64,000 nt of DNA from Paramacrobiotus metropolitanus (Eukaryota; Tardigrada; Eutardigrada; Parachela; Macrobiotidae): the NCBI RefSeq assembly GCF_019649055.1, contig NW_026570289.1:496001-560000 (forward strand), written 5' to 3'. Of this stretch, positions 20,374 through 33,609 are shown one piece after another. Positions within the stretch are counted from its first letter, which is position 1; each line of letters starts with the position of its first letter. The position numbers were made by a program, and so were the translations under genes. Below the pieces are notes generated by a model, which did not search any database, was not told where the DNA came from, and saw nothing but the letters and a program-made list of their open reading frames with translations.

Positions 20374-23300
20374 CTACCACGACTTTTTCAGAGGATTCAT
20401 CGGAGATCCCAGCGTACAATTGTAAGCTGCACCGAAATCCGCGTTATTCATGTACGGTCCCAGCACACGATATCTAAACGGCGCGTGTGTTCCGTCGGTA
20501 TATGCTGGATCACTGATACACCATATCTGAAAACAAATCCCCCTGCTACCCTGCCCCTTTGAAATGGACAACAGAGGTCACCTGAGCCCCTATTAACCAG
20601 AACAATTGCTCCTCATTCAGGTCTTCTAAGCCCGGCAATTTGATGCGGTATCCCGTGCGACGCACAAAGTTTTTAAAAGCCTGCAAAGAACCACTCCTTG
20701 CTCACCGTGCAAATATCTGGAACACAACTGAAGTACAGACCCAGTGAGCAGCGCGGTATCCGCCGTTGTCGGCAGTGTTTTCGATGAGTGTTTGGCGCCC
20801 ATCGACAATGCCGCTTTTTATGGTGATATTGTTGTAGAAATCCACTAAAGAGTAGTTTCTCGTATTGTAGCTGTTCTGCGTCGCATTTGTCCACCAGTTA
20901 AACGGTTTCCCGTCTTTCCCAAATTGTCTACCTGAACACAATAGTTACAGTTATATATTTGGGGAAATTATCCCCTCTTTAGAATATAGCTTTTTTGCAC
21001 TCTTGAGGAAGCCATACTAGCCTCCAGTGTCCAAAGCATGGGTGAATTCGTGGCCAATGTCAAAACCCAAGCGTGCGTAGTTGAAAATTGCAAAATAATC
21101 GTTTGTGTAAAGCATAGGTGGCTGTAATGGGGAAGCTGGAATAACTGCAAACCCGACCAGCGATCATTCTCAGGTGCAAAAAAATTAACGTTCGAAGCAC
21201 ACACAAAGCAGAATTACAAAATAGTAAATCAAAAATAAAGTTTAAATAATAAAACAGACCAGACAAAATTTATAGTAGACGTACAAAATAAAATTTAGGA
21301 ATGTTCATTCCCACAGCAAAAAGGAGTGTAAAAAAATCATAAACGCCAAAATCTACAGAACAACTTTTCACGGACCGACTTAAAATACTTACCCGTGGCA
21401 AGAAAAATAATTTTTGAAGGATCATTTAAAGTAAATTAAACAAGCTAGTGAGATACCAATGTGATTGCTGAACGGGACCATCTCGGCGAATATCGCAGTA
21501 AGATCGGTCGGGCTAAAGGGATCATTGCGAGCGTTGGTGCGTGAAAGTTTTCGCAAGTTAATCCAACTGTTGCTTTGATCGATGGTCCGCAGTGTGTCGA
21601 AGAAAGAAACCCCCGCTTGAACCTGCAAATATGACAGGAATGGCTTCAACGCATTTCATCGCAATTGAAAACTTTTTCACTAGTGCTTTGTCACTCGTTA
21701 ACGTATGCAGCTGGTTAATACACCAATTTACTACGATTTATGAACTTTTTAAAATAAAATGGCATATTAATCTAGTGATAAATGCTGGTTCGATCTTTTA
21801 TAGACAATGCCCATCAAATTTATAGAAACAGCGCACGTCACTCCTGAGTAAAAATGCTCTCGTCAAATTGTTGAGCGTTTCGTATATTGACTGGTGTCCT
21901 TGTTCCCGTTGGCAAACGCATATTAAAACATGGATTTCTCCAAGCGAAGCTTGTCTTAATTTGCACTAAGTCAACCTGCAAAGATTCTTTTTAAAACTTG
22001 ACGGTGCGCCGAGATAGACCTGCCTTGGAGTAAAGGTCCTCAATAACTGTCCAGTTGTGCAAAAACTCCTCTGGATAACCGATATTCCGCAGTGTATGAT
22101 TTAGCTTATCTATTGCGGCTTCCTGGGTTTCTCGATCCATCCAGGTGGTCTCAAGAATGACTGCGTCGCAAACCCCGTTATAAATTTCCGATGTCAGCTC
22201 TTCTGCCTGTTGCACGCAAATAGCCGTTAAACATTTCAACACTCTTTTATCCGGCGCATTGCTTGTTATGAATAATGCCACACAATTTATTTTATGAGGA
22301 AATTGGTTTGTTTCTGCTAGACCTTTTGAACGGCTTCGCTTGTTATGTATGTCTTGGAGAACATTCCCGAAACGGCCAACGGCATGGCCGCTTTCACAAG
22401 CCGTATGCAATTCCCCGTCCCTCGATATACTAAGTGATAGTGATAGAGGGCGATCCACCACAGCCAATCACCAAGTATTACCAGTCCGGCATCCTCGTCC
22501 AATTCCAGCTGCGCCATCCTCTGATCCAACTTGTACAGATATTCTAGCTGCGGGGCTCCGAACTGTGTAGCGTTCGTGGCTTGAAATTTCACAGCGGATG
22601 CTCCCAGCATGGCGTTGAAAAGCGGCAAGAAGTTTGCTAAAAATCGCGAACGGAATGGTGGTCTAGACAGATCGCCAAACGTTAAGCGCTTCAGATAGTC
22701 CGTAGGCCCAAATGGCCGCTAAAAACCAAACAATTTTGAAAAATTTAAGAAAGATGACAAAACAAAAAGGCGTTTAAAATCTGACGAAATTTAATAAATA
22801 CTTGTACAATAGTATAATATTTGAGTAACGGCAAATAAAAAGTTAAATGAAACTGTGATAAAAAAAACCTTACATAAAATCAAAAAGAAAACAAAATGAA
22901 AATTCAGTGAAGCTGAAATAAAATGTACAAAAAAATTGGAAAACAATTAAATGTGCATTGAAACTTTAGCTATCAAAGGAGTAACAGCTTTGCAGAATCG
23001 GATTTTTACAATATTTTTTGAAAAAAACCACGAATGGTCTAGCAGATTTTCGCAACTTACAGTAGCTCGCACCATCGCAAGCATCACGTCTAAATTAACA
23101 GCTTCCTCAAATCGCTTTTCAACTGAAGACCATTGCGCACTTGCATTAGTTGCTTTCAATAAACGCTTCACAATCGGCGTCCACTTGTTCATTAACTGCG
23201 TAGTTGCATTAATTGGATTGGTGAGCAGTGTGACGCTCGACAGTGTCTTTAGTTCCCATCGTTGCGAGAGACGGACCGGCATGTTGAAAAACAGAATGCT

Positions 23301-26300
23301 TTTGTCGCTGGACAAGTCGTCTGCTAGCACCGAGAGGTCGCTGAAGGTTCGAATATCGTTCTGCTGCAGGCGAACGAGTGCTTCGTCCAGAGGAAAATCG
23401 GACACATTGGGATTGTCTTTCAACAGGGACCATCCGCCCAACAAGTCGTCAACAGCGCGCACTATAGTGCGGTCGTCAAATGGCAGCTCTGTTGACAAAA
23501 GCTGATAATAGCCGACATTCTGCGTTTTGGATAAAAAACTTGGATTTTTGAATTTTCATGCGAAAAAAATGCAAATCATTGTCATACGAGGCGTTTCTTA
23601 CTAATTCACTTTTAAATGAAAATGCAAAAAAGGTTGAAGTGTATTTTGCAGCGGTGAATATGCAAACTTAAGCAAGGTGGCTCACCGACATTGACGAAGT
23701 CTTCGTCGACTGTCACGAGAGCGACAGCTAGGTAAACATAAGAAACCAGAGAAAACACAAGAAGAAACACAAGAGATCATAAGAAAACAGAAACCCACTA
23801 AGAAACTATAAGAAAACTAAGCCGGTTTAAGTGAAAATTAGCTCGCCATTAAAAACCTCAAAATATAATAATACATTTTCTGAATTTTATAGGATGGTGG
23901 TCGGATTCTTCTTTAAGTATACTGCTAAAGGTTAAATATTATATTAGTTGGTGTTACATGGGAGTCCTGGAGGTGACAAAAACCCCGAAATACTGCGTTG
24001 CGTTCTGCTGTTACAAGCGCCTATTAGAGCCTTAGATCACGGCGTGCAGTCGGTACTGCCTTCAAACCGTGTGCCTTATATTATAATGTATTGCAGATAA
24101 CTGCCGCTGTATGATAATGGTTTTATCTTTCAAGTACAAGGCAAAATCAACTTTGCATACCATGCGTTTCGTTGAGGCACTGGTTGTATATGTCCTTTGC
24201 TTTTTTCTCCGTGGGATTGGTGTAGTTACCATTGCCGAACAGTTCTAAAAAGGGCAAAAATTTCAAGATGATAAACACATGCTATGCTGTATCAGTGCCG
24301 CTCTACAGTAGTATAGGCTAGTGGCGAAGCTAGTCTAAGCAGGGCGCAATCCGAGGGAAACCGAGAAACGGCTGAAAAAGGCGCCGATGGGGGTATCGAA
24401 CTCCGGCTGCGTCGTTAGATCCGCGTAGGCAGTAGAACAGTACCACTGCACCACGGCGCAAAACGCGCAATACGTTGAAATTTTTGAAAGACTTTATCGC
24501 TGTACGTGAGCGGCTTCTCTCCTCACACAGGCTTGCTACTGATCGTAAAACTTTCGAGCTGATCCGGAGACTGAGAAAGGGAACAGAGAGAACGCCTATG
24601 TTAAGCCATCGTAGAGAAATTTTCTCGCTCGAATAAACGCTTATGGTTCTAAACTTTCCAGACTTTTGGAACTTTAAACATAATCATTTTACCTGTAGAA
24701 CTTCGTTCCCTTTCTGATGATGTCAAACGCGGCCAAATTTGATAATTAGAACGTTCAATGTTGTAGTTTAATTGGCATGCTATCGAAAGCCCACGGCATA
24801 TGCGCGCTTTCTCTCTCTAATACTTTTTTAATGGTTTGAAGCTTCATACATTCACAATAGATCAACAACACTACTGTACTCACTGCTGTATTTGCTTTCT
24901 CGCTTGCCCATACGACTGGGTTCATTGTTTGCGCCATTGTATTCTAGGCGCTAAAATGTCTGGTTGCCCAAGTATTACCTAATGAATAAATCTCTCATAG
25001 AAGCCGCAAGTATTACACTAAATTTAAAGAATTTAATTTTAATATCAGGGCCACTTCAAAAGTGTCTCGGTGGATTTCCAACGCTTCTTTCGTGTAAATT
25101 TAATAAGTTAAAAAAGCTCAAAAACGTATTCAACAGTACACTAACCAGGGCCCCGTCAACGGCTATAAATTCAGAAAAATTTTGCAGAGAGACAGAGTAA
25201 CACTGAAATAAACAAAAAAAATTATTTTCAGCTGCTGTGATCAATGGGCGTTGCCAGAACAAAATTTGAAACTAAAGTTTACACTGTGCTGTAGTCTATG
25301 GAACTATCGGCTATGCTGAATGCAGTATTATGCCGCTAATACCGAACAATCTGTACGAGGTCAGTTAACTGTAAATACTCGTTCAACGCTTTTCTGTGTT
25401 CTCTGTGTTCAACGCTTTTCTCGCTTTTCTCTGTTCTTTCTTGAGATGATGCAGTTTACACTTACGTTTTTGTGTTAGCTATTTTTTCAACCATTACGAG
25501 ATCGAAGATACTCGCGCGCACCGAACTATCTCGGCAGAAAGAAGCTGAAGGGCGCGCTGCGTACCATTTGCAAACCCGTTTCACAAGCGGCTGGATTGTG
25601 AAATTTATGTATGTTTAAATCTATAAGAAATACATAAAAATTTTGAGGAAAGGATTTAAAGTTGAACTTCTCTCGCACAGGTTGTTCAGTAACGTTAAAC
25701 GTACGATGCGGTACATTGCCCACAGGCTAGAGCACAGTGTAGAATTTGCTTTCAATTTTTGTTCTGGCCACGCCCATTGATCACAGCAGGTGAAAATAGT
25801 TTTTTGTTCCAGTGTTCCTCTATCTTTCTCCAAAACATAAAAGTTTTCTGAATTTATAGCCGGTGACGGGGCCCTGGTAAGATATTGGTTGCCTCTTTCA
25901 GTCATAACTTGCGTGAATATAGTAATCAGTAGTGACTTGTGGATTAACGATGTAGCGAAGCGAGGTCGCAAACCGTATACGGCACCACTGTATAGGGTAT
26001 ACGGTACGGTTAGACCGTAAGGAACCGTACAAAAAGCCAATACGGTAAATGCTCTACCGTACGTAACCGTAATCCGAGAACGTGGTTTTAACATTATGGC
26101 AAACCGTTTACGGTATACGGTACGGCAAATCCGGTTATTGTTAATACTGTAACAGTACCGTACCGTAGAAGCGTAGGCTGAGTACCGTACGTAACCGTAC
26201 GAAAAGTTTGTACGGTTTGAGACCTCTGCTTCCATAACACGCCAGACAGTGTTGGTGCTCAGACTGCTGATCCGTACAGTGAACTAGGCCAATTTGCGGA

Positions 26301-26502
26301 TGTTATCGATGTACTGAAAGGTCGGTTATTGGACATGTGTCTACGTACACCGTGCCGCACGTACCTTTAAGTTGTTTGGAAATCGTTAATTCGAGCACGG
26401 CGTGCGCAGGAGCGGAACTCCTATTCCAACGGTTGCATGCGTAGGTGTAGAAATCCACGCACGGGTCAACCGTGTCATCCATGCAGGTTTCGATTAGACT
26501 GG
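20374..26502 (-). CDS. M13 (neprilysin-family) zinc metallopeptidase, multi-exon
   Basis: Exons read on the minus strand, some ends approximate: 26502-26365 (MDDTVDPCVDFYTYACNRW, the start of the M13 N domain), 23519-23061, 22718-about 22320, about 22255-21990, about 21622-21460, about 21155-21020, 20931-20741, 20680-20582 and 20526-20374. The catalytic exon has GHEFTHALDTGG (HExxH zinc site) and the next has ENTADNGG (third zinc ligand Glu). The C-terminus is GSPMNP then KKSW, not the usual CxxW. M13 enzymes are secreted or type II membrane endopeptidases. Phases of exons 26502-26365 and 23519-23061 do not join directly, so one or more exons between them were missed. The intron after the HExxH exon appears to begin with GC instead of GT. 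No signal or membrane segment is present in these exons. Confidence 0.85.
24381..24459 (-). tRNA. tRNA-like sequence in an M13 intron (pseudogene or SINE head)
   Basis: The ends GCGCCG and CGGCGC pair perfectly. Box A is TGGTGCAGTGGTAC and box B GAGTTCGATACC, and TTTTT follows immediately, as for a Pol III unit. The anticodon arm does not fold cleanly (CTGC/GCAG around 18 nt), so either it has an intron or it is decayed. I do not assign an anticodon. Confidence 0.5.
25130..25895. mobile_element. Inverted-repeat relic in an M13 intron
   Basis: The segment 25130-25262 (CCAGGGCCCCGTCAACGGC ... TGATCAATGGGCGT) reappears inverted at 25755-25895 with moderate divergence. Arms of about 130 bp around a 490-bp centre suggest an old MITE or foldback insertion. 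Exact ends are not found. Confidence 0.5.
25970..26225. repeat. Cluster of ACCGTA/TACGGT palindromic motifs
   Basis: More than 15 copies of TACGGT or ACCGTA in alternating orientation occur within 250 bp. Confidence 0.75.
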
Positions 26503-29384
26503 CTAAAATAACCACAAACGAATAGCTTAAGGCCGACTTAACGTCATCGTAGTGACTGATAGCTGCCAAGATCCGATTTACAATTGGGTATTTAATTTGA
26601 AATACAGGAATGCATGGAAATTTTCCCTGCAGTTTTCCGGATATAGCTTTTTTAACTATTATTCAACCGAAAGCTGTACCACATACCAACTTGTCTGCAA
26701 AGATTCGACGTGCAAACGGGAGTAGATATCTGCACCCTCCCGGTTGCTTGTATTAAACTGGTTGCTATGGTCAGAAATCCAACCACGTCTAACAGTAACA
26801 TCGCGCGGTTGCTTCCTTAGACAGTAAGTTCTACCAAAACAATCAGATCGCAGTTACTGCAGGTTTTTAAAACCTTCGTCAGATCACCGAACTGAAGTGA
26901 CTTTCGAATAAGAAAAAAGAAACAGTGTTACAAGCATCCGCCGCACCCCAAAAAGCGATCCGAGTCTCTCCAGACGGATTCTTCGGAGAATTATAACAAT
27001 CTGGATGGCAGGACATACTCTGTAGTGAAAAACGTTCAAAAATTGAAGCACTGATTTGCAGCCCTAGGGCATAATTATTCAACTGGAAAAGTCTATAATA
27101 ATGCATTTAAACGCCGTTTGTAGCAAATATGTCTAGCGGCAAATCCGGAAAATTTGTATTCATATAATTCCATAAACTGTGGCCAGTATAGAATTAGCAT
27201 GCATCTGACTAGTGTTTATGTAATACTTTGCGGAATCATATAGCGGAAGTAATCAATTTCGTGGCAGATGCGCTTAGTCAGTATCACGCTATAATTTAAA
27301 GACGAGTCATCGATAAACAGAGTGCACAGAGTTACATGCCAGTGTAAACTGTGCAAGGAACTAACCTGTGGAAATTTTGCAATGAGTTCGGCGCCTGGTG
27401 ATGGAATTTTCAAGTCAAGACATTGCAGATACGCAAATAAGCGCCAAAGGCGGATAGGTTGAACTTGAAAAAATTGAAAACCAATGCAAGGTTTACGAAA
27501 AAGCCAAGGCAAGGAAAACGGATCTTTTAGGGCGCAAAATATTGTCTTCAATAATAAACTATCAAAATGTTTTACCAGTGCTTCGAACAAAACCGTTTCT
27601 CAACGGGGTATACCTAAAGACCGCGGGAAAACAAGGTGCTTGCAAAAACTAGTTGAAAAGTGACGCCTATAGTAAACCGGGTGAAAGGAATGGCTGTTGC
27701 ATATACCCTAACTCATAAGTAATCAAAAGTGCCATTCGTCAGGAAATTTTTACTAGCGCGTGGTCCGATAAGTGCTTATTACTTGAGCGCACAATGACCT
27801 TGCCACAAACATAACACCGATAACAGCAAAACTGATGGCATCCGTAAACTAATGGACAAAACTTGACCTATGGCTATCCTCTGTTACACATACTTTCCAT
27901 TTCAGAATTCTTAGCCAGCTGTTTATGTGCACCAAGCGTACAGTATTTTTGAGTTAAAAATTGTTGTAAGTGTTCATACTGCAGGTTTTTTGCCCACAAA
28001 CGATAACTCTGTATGATCTAAAGGCCGGACATTCACACCTGGAGTAACGTAACCTTGCTCTATTATAGAAAATCTACTGTATTTTGCAAAAACAACTGTT
28101 GGGTAGTATACGTTATCGATATTTTAATCGATTGCACAATTTTTAACAACGTCTTTGGCTGTTAGAGTTAGGTTTTGTTTTAGTTTTTGTTTTCGATATT
28201 TACGATACTTTTATGAACTAGGAAAGTGCACTCGCTTTTTGCGGGCATTGCATGACCGAAGCATAGCAGGATCACCTATGCTATAGGAAAGAGTAACTGG
28301 CACCGCCACCAGTACTTGCTTACCCCGTTTCGCGTTTCAAACCTCTTCGACTACTTAACATTCGCATTCCAGTTTCGTAGAAGTTTTAGGACACTGAAAA
28401 GTGAACCCTCGACCTCGGTCCCGGTCAGCATTTACGTAGAAATTGTTAACAATGTTTGGAAATCACAGGAAAAAATTATAATTTCTTCGGCTCCTGTCGA
28501 CTAATTAATGTACCGTAGGTAGTGTTTGCTGCTGAATGCTGTCATTGCTGTCTCAATATTGGATCTGGAAAGAAAGTTTTAAAAGGCTATCGATTGGCCT
28601 GAAAACAACTTTCTCGCATACTTCTTTCATGCCACCAATCTGTCTAAAGAGTTGCCATTTGTGATAAGGAAAAGGGGCAGGAAAAAACATCCGTGGGGAC
28701 ATGTTTGCCCGGAGGCGCACATAACTGAAGGTCTATCTGAACTTAGCGTTCCTAGGCTTCTAAATTTTGTTATGTTGCCCAAATGTCTGACAGCCGAACT
28801 GGTGCAAAAACTTTAGTGATGCAGTGAAGCTTGATCATTGATCAATATGGACTAAACATTCTGGTAGTGCTTGCGGAATCCATAGCCTGTGACTGGCAAA
28901 AAGCCTCGTACCAACGGCAACTTCACCAAAAACAGTGCCCATATGCTTATGCTCGTACGTGTGACATGAGGAACCACATCAAAAGGTGGTCATCAAGAAA
29001 TCAGTGACCTTTAAAAATGTCTATTAGTATTATCAATTACAAAAATAGTGACCGACGCCCAGACACCACGAGTTCTATGTGGCTTGAGTATATACGGCCA
29101 GCGTGCATGAGTGCATCTGGTAGCAAACACCAACGCGCATATGTGCATTTGGTAGCGGTGACCGACGCACAGACACCACGTTTTTCATTATCCTTAAACA
29201 TAGAAGTCCTTCGCTACGCTTCGGTCGAAAATTTACGGTAGTTCTTTTGTCAAGTCCCTCTTGGAATAATGGATCTGATAACTTTATTCGCTATAGAGTA
29301 TGATTCCTTGCAACTTGCAAGTATTCTGCCCAGTAAAAAATGCCAGCAACAATTTACAGTTGCCGACCAGTCCTTTTCCTGGAG
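26503..29384. other. No recognisable gene
   Basis: AT-rich DNA between the first recognised M13 exon and the LTR element. Open frames on both strands have no domain. Two near copies of GTGACCGACGC(C/A)CAGACACCAC lie near 29049 and 29158, about 110 bp apart. Confidence 0.45.
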
Positions 29385-29388
29385 CTAC

Positions 29389-29962
29389 TGTTGTGTATAA
29401 GCGTTCACGCCGTTTAAGGCTCCATGAACAATCTTTACTCTTCCACGCCTGTAAATGTCAGTCGGTAGGCACTCGTACTCTCAAACTGTAACAGAGGAAC
29501 TATGGTGGAAATAAGACGGATGATTCAGGAACACGAAAGATCAGGAATCCCTCAGGAACGGGCTAACCACAACTTCCGGTCGTAAGTCCTGTGAGGATCG
29601 GCAAGAGCTAGGACGATTGTGTCACGAGCAAACCTGTATTCTATGCAATAATCCGGGAACGATCATGTACATCAGAAGGAACAAGTATTGCTGTCTCTTT
29701 ATCCAATTCACATCACAGTTCACAACGCTAGGAAATTGTAATTAGAAGCAGTCTCAGAAGTCAATCTCAGACTACTGATTCCGATATTAGTGACAACCAA
29801 AACTTATATAGACTTCGCGTTATGACATCATATACATCGCTAGTAAAAGAGAACAACAAATCACAGTAGAGATTGACTAGATTATCCGTTGTGTTGCAGG
29901 TGGAAGGCGGACAGTCAGCATCCGTACGTACATCCGGCGTGTGATCCTACTCCCACACGTCA
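29389..29962 (-). repeat. 3' LTR of the giant retrotransposon
   Basis: 574 bp, TG...CA, matching 53042-53615. The left target duplication CTAC is 29385-29388. Confidence 0.95.
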
Positions 29963-29970
29963 CCCCCACG
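29963..29970 (-). promoter_or_regulatory. Short polypurine tract
   Basis: Minus-strand CGTGGGGG lies immediately upstream of the 3' LTR, where plus-strand DNA synthesis would be primed. Confidence 0.55.
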
Positions 29971-30657
29971 AACAATGCTTAGCCGTGCCAATGTAAGCAA
30001 TCCATCCCGCAACATCCCAGTGCGATTGTGCACTTCCATCCATCCCGATCCCGTTCCACCGCACAATCCACGCGTCCATCCGATGCCCAATGTGACTGTA
30101 CGCCGCGATTCCGAATGAGTGAATGTGTGGAATCCTTGGCGAAGAGGCATCCGGAAGTCCACGGGTTTGGCAGGGCGGAGGTCCAAGGATCCAGGAAGGC
30201 AACTATGAATTTACGACCAGTGTGCCGTTTGAGTTTGGATGGTGTTGTGTATGTACAGTATACGACATAAAGCTTTATTAATTGTGAAATTAAAATCTTA
30301 AAATGTGATTATGTGCGATTCTGTAGCACTATGGATTAAACGAGCAAAAGCACCAAATCAACCAACCAGTAGTATTCTTACGAATTCTCGAGTACTACAC
30401 CATCCAGTAACAACGGTCAACAACAACAAACAAGCAAAAATATCCGCATAAAAATCATGAGTACAAATTACTGGTACAAGGGAAGGGAAATTTAAACCAG
30501 TAAAGAAACAACAATAGAATCAAGGTGAAAGTAGCTTCGGTGCAATAAAGCCAGTAACAATATGAGATCAAAGAAGACAGACAAGGTAAACGGCAAAGGT
30601 GAGTCAAGGTTACTTGCCAGCACTGGGAGACAATGAAAACAAACCGGTGATACCAGA
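29971..30657. other. Non-coding 3' internal region of the LTR element
   Basis: It contains a plus-strand 80-codon frame (30028-30270) without recognisable features. Nothing else is supported. Confidence 0.4.
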
Positions 30658-31401
30658 CTAAGACGCTGCAGCGGCATCCAAACGGCGAGAAACGTCAGCA
30701 GCCATCTGTCGTCGGCGATCGGCATCCAATTCCCGCTGCTGTTGCTGAGCCAAATAACCAGGCACAAAATTATGTTCAGCAGAACCAACAGGACCGGAAG
30801 GAGCAGACGGCGCACGAGGGCGATCAGCTGGAGAACGGTCGCGGGCATCGCGGACAATCGGCACTTCAGGAAGTGGCAACACATTTGGTGGCAAACCCGG
30901 AAATTCAGCGTTTTGCTGGGCTTGCACAGGCAGAATTACAGCCGGAGGAACGACAACAGCATTCAAGGCTGGCGGGCCATGTAGACTGACAGGAGGGTTG
31001 ACAGCATCGGGCTGACCTGGAACCACAGCTCCGCCGACTTGGCCCTGATTCGGTGCAATCGCCGCTTGGTTTCCCGGGTCATCAACCTCCATGTTTGCGG
31101 GGGCAGCTTCTACTGGTGCAGCTGGGTGAGGAGCTCCATCAGGTACTTCAATAATCTCCGGTGCGCCCAGATGTCGCCCATTACGACGCCAGTGATCGTT
31201 TCCGCGACGGAGATTATTGTCTCCAAAATTCCTATGATTTCCTCGGCCGTACGGACGAAAGTTGCCACGGAAAGCACCACGGGCTCCACCCTTTCCTCTG
31301 TGATTATAACCGGCATTATACTGTTGCTGCTAGTTGGAAGACGAATGAAAAATAGCGTCTACCAATTTATCGAAAGCACGGTTAGGATCGATAGGCGGCA
31401 T
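30658..31401 (-). CDS. Accessory ORF G: RG-rich then Pro-rich protein, one internal TAG
   Basis: The ATG at 31399-31401 opens a 248-codon frame interrupted by TAG at 31330-31332. After the stop the same frame reads QQQYNAGYNHRGKGG, then an RG/N-rich region, then a Pro/Val/Ala-rich stretch and a C-terminal helix rich in Gln, Arg and Asp. The composition resembles RNA-binding RGG regions and echoes the RG/N-rich part of this element's Gag. The TAG is followed by CAG CAA CAG, so a Gln codon changed to stop or readthrough are both possible. No family is recognised. Confidence 0.55.
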
Positions 31402-31967
31402 GCCCAAATTAAAGAAAACTAGTGACCTTAACGCTTAAAGTGTAAAGAGAAAAAGCGTGAAAATCACATTCAGAAAAGCGAAGAATCTAATACACCGCTG
31501 ATGCCGAAACGAAAAATCCACAATGCCGATTTCTGCACGCCACTCGCAAGTGATTTTATACGCGTCTGCTAGAGCGAAGTTTTAAAGTGCGGCAGATTCC
31601 ATACAGGTAAGCAAAACAACCAATCAGCGCTTCGCGCTATATCCTTTTAATTCGACTTAATCATCCGATCAGATCTATCCAGGTATAACAGAAGATTCAG
31701 CACTGGTAAATATGGTACAAATGCAGATGCACAAAAGACCAGTGCATTGACTCAGCGCGCGGGTAAAATCAGAGAATAAATTGTAAAAATAAAACTTAAG
31801 AGCGCACAGTTCACATTAATCGAAAACACAAATTGTGATTGCAACAGATTAATTCATGATTAATTCAGATCCATGGCCGTGAACAAGATAAAGAACGACG
31901 GCATTTGCAAAATTGGCAGCGCAAAATAGAAAGATCAAAACGAAATACCACACCCGTTACAGCAAGA

Positions 31968-32882
31968 TTACCATTCAGCAGAGTGTGGCTGCTGCAGCAA
32001 ATTACGGCTAGCAGGAGCAACAGGTTGAACAACTACCGGAGCAACATACGGTGGCTGTTCCTCAAATTCAGGCGAATCTTCCCGCGGGACAAACACAATC
32101 GGGGCCACAACAACCGATGGTGGAAGAACGACAGCTGGCTGCAATGATGGCAGCGGGTCAACATCCATTTTTTCCAGATCGGATCCATCATCGCCCTCAC
32201 AATCAACTACCATGTCCGCGTTCTCATCAGCTTCGACATCAGCACTCTGATCAGGGGATAATACGGCCGAAGGATCCTCACGATCTTCCCCATCATCCGA
32301 AACCGAAACTTCACTTGGCGCTGAAGACGAGGACGGCGAGACCTCCTTGTACTTGCGCTTCTCCCCACGAGTGCGAAAATAATACGGGCTGGCGGCTGAA
32401 GTTGAAGCCTGCGGTTAAGCATTTTCCACGGCACCAGCATCAGCAACCGCTTGACGCGCAACCGCATCCATTCGCTGGTGCTTCCCCAATTCTTCAAATA
32501 AACGAATAAAAGTAGGATGAAGATAAAGGAATTGGCGTCGTAATTCAAACGCAAGCTCAGTAGGTAATTTCATAGTGATTGTAGATAAATCGTAACGATT
32601 AATCAATCGGCCATTACAAAACAGAAAACGAGACAAATAAAGCCGAGGATAATAATGATGGAAGCGATTTAGGCCAGGAAAATAGGCTGAAGAAATAACC
32701 ATCTCACCGCGCTTATCCGCAACAGCCATTCTTGGAAATACTCCGGAATGCGCTCGTTTGCGAGCCGTCTGCTTGGTCTTAAAGACCGGCCGCGGTGCAT
32801 CCGGGTTATACGGAACATAGAGGATGCCACCTTTACGCAAATGCTCTTCATCTGTCATTAAACGAAAACCAGCAGTTATCAT
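31968..32882 (-). CDS. Accessory ORF F, one internal TAA
   Basis: A single 304-codon frame from ATG 32880-32882, broken only by TAA at 32415-32417. Part 1 (155 residues) has EEHLRKGGILYVPYNPDAPRP, a basic KTKQTARKRAH patch and a C-terminal helical part. Part 2 (148 codons) is Ser-rich then very acidic, then Pro/Val-rich. The change from folded-looking to disordered composition suggests that the second part is a real extension. No family is recognised. It neighbours ORFs E and G with spacing of a few hundred bases. Confidence 0.55.
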
Positions 32883-33048
32883 GAATACAGGCTAAACGAT
32901 AGGCTTTAGCCAAATTGTAACAACACTATACAGATGTGCAAAATAATTGGAAGTGGTTAAATATCAGTTAATCAGAATTAGCCAAATCACACAAGTGGAC
33001 AAACAATATCGGTGCGATTATGGACAGTTATGACATGGTGAAAAGCAA

Positions 33049-33609
33049 TCAAAATATGTGTCTAATAAATACCCCACCAATAAAGACTAGCCAGAACACA
33101 AACGACACAATACCTCGTTTTGCGCGCACAGACGGAGTCTCAGAGGATGATGGCTCTTCCTCCGTGAGATCCGGAGTACCCAACTGTCTCTCCGCCGTCA
33201 TCTGCAGTTTCTTCGGTGATGGCTGACGAATCTCAACGTCAGGATTAGCAGGAAACGATCCTCGGCGGGCATGGCGGCGAACCACAGCAGCATTGCGTCG
33301 CAGAATTGTACGTCGCCTTTGCTTGTCGTATCGGCGATGTAAAGCATCCCCAACCGCATCTGCCCGACTCGTAGAAGGCTGCCGAGCCACTGTCACACTC
33401 ACACGTCCAGATGGTGCAGAGGATTGCGCAGAGAACACCGGCTGAGCAGAAGTGCGGCGAGAAACCCGTGCTCTAGTGACACGAGATGAAGAACGGGCTT
33501 CATCGCTGTCAGGAGAATAACCAAAGCTCAGTCCGGCTGTTGCACGACTCGGGCGCGGTGTACGCGAAGCAGTCTTGCGCGCCGTAGGCTTCTTAGCAGG
33601 AGGAGACAT
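33049..33609 (-). CDS. Accessory ORF E: basic protein with C-terminal membrane anchor
   Basis: 186 residues starting MSPPAKKPTARK. The body is Arg/Ser/Ala-rich, with an RRYDKQRRRTILRRNAAVVRR patch. The last 20 residues (IVSFVFWLVFIGGVFIRHIF) form one hydrophobic helix, as in tail-anchored membrane proteins. The start MSPPA is shared with accessory ORF C at 38461. It is not like a retroviral envelope: no signal peptide, Cys pattern or long ectodomain is visible. The role is unknown. Confidence 0.6.
   Translation of the reverse strand: MSPPAKKPTARKTASRTPRPSRATAGLSFGYSPDSDEARSSSRVTRARVSRRTSAQPVFSAQSSAPSGRVSVTVARQPSTSRADAVGDALHRRYDKQRRRTILRRNAAVVRRHARRGSFPANPDVEIRQPSPKKLQMTAERQLGTPDLTEEEPSSSETPSVRAKRGIVSFVFWLVFIGGVFIRHIF

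Noticed and set aside
22951-23505. Plus-strand 184-codon frame
   Set aside because: Antisense of an M13 peptidase exon; the minus-strand sequence fits the M13 N domain.
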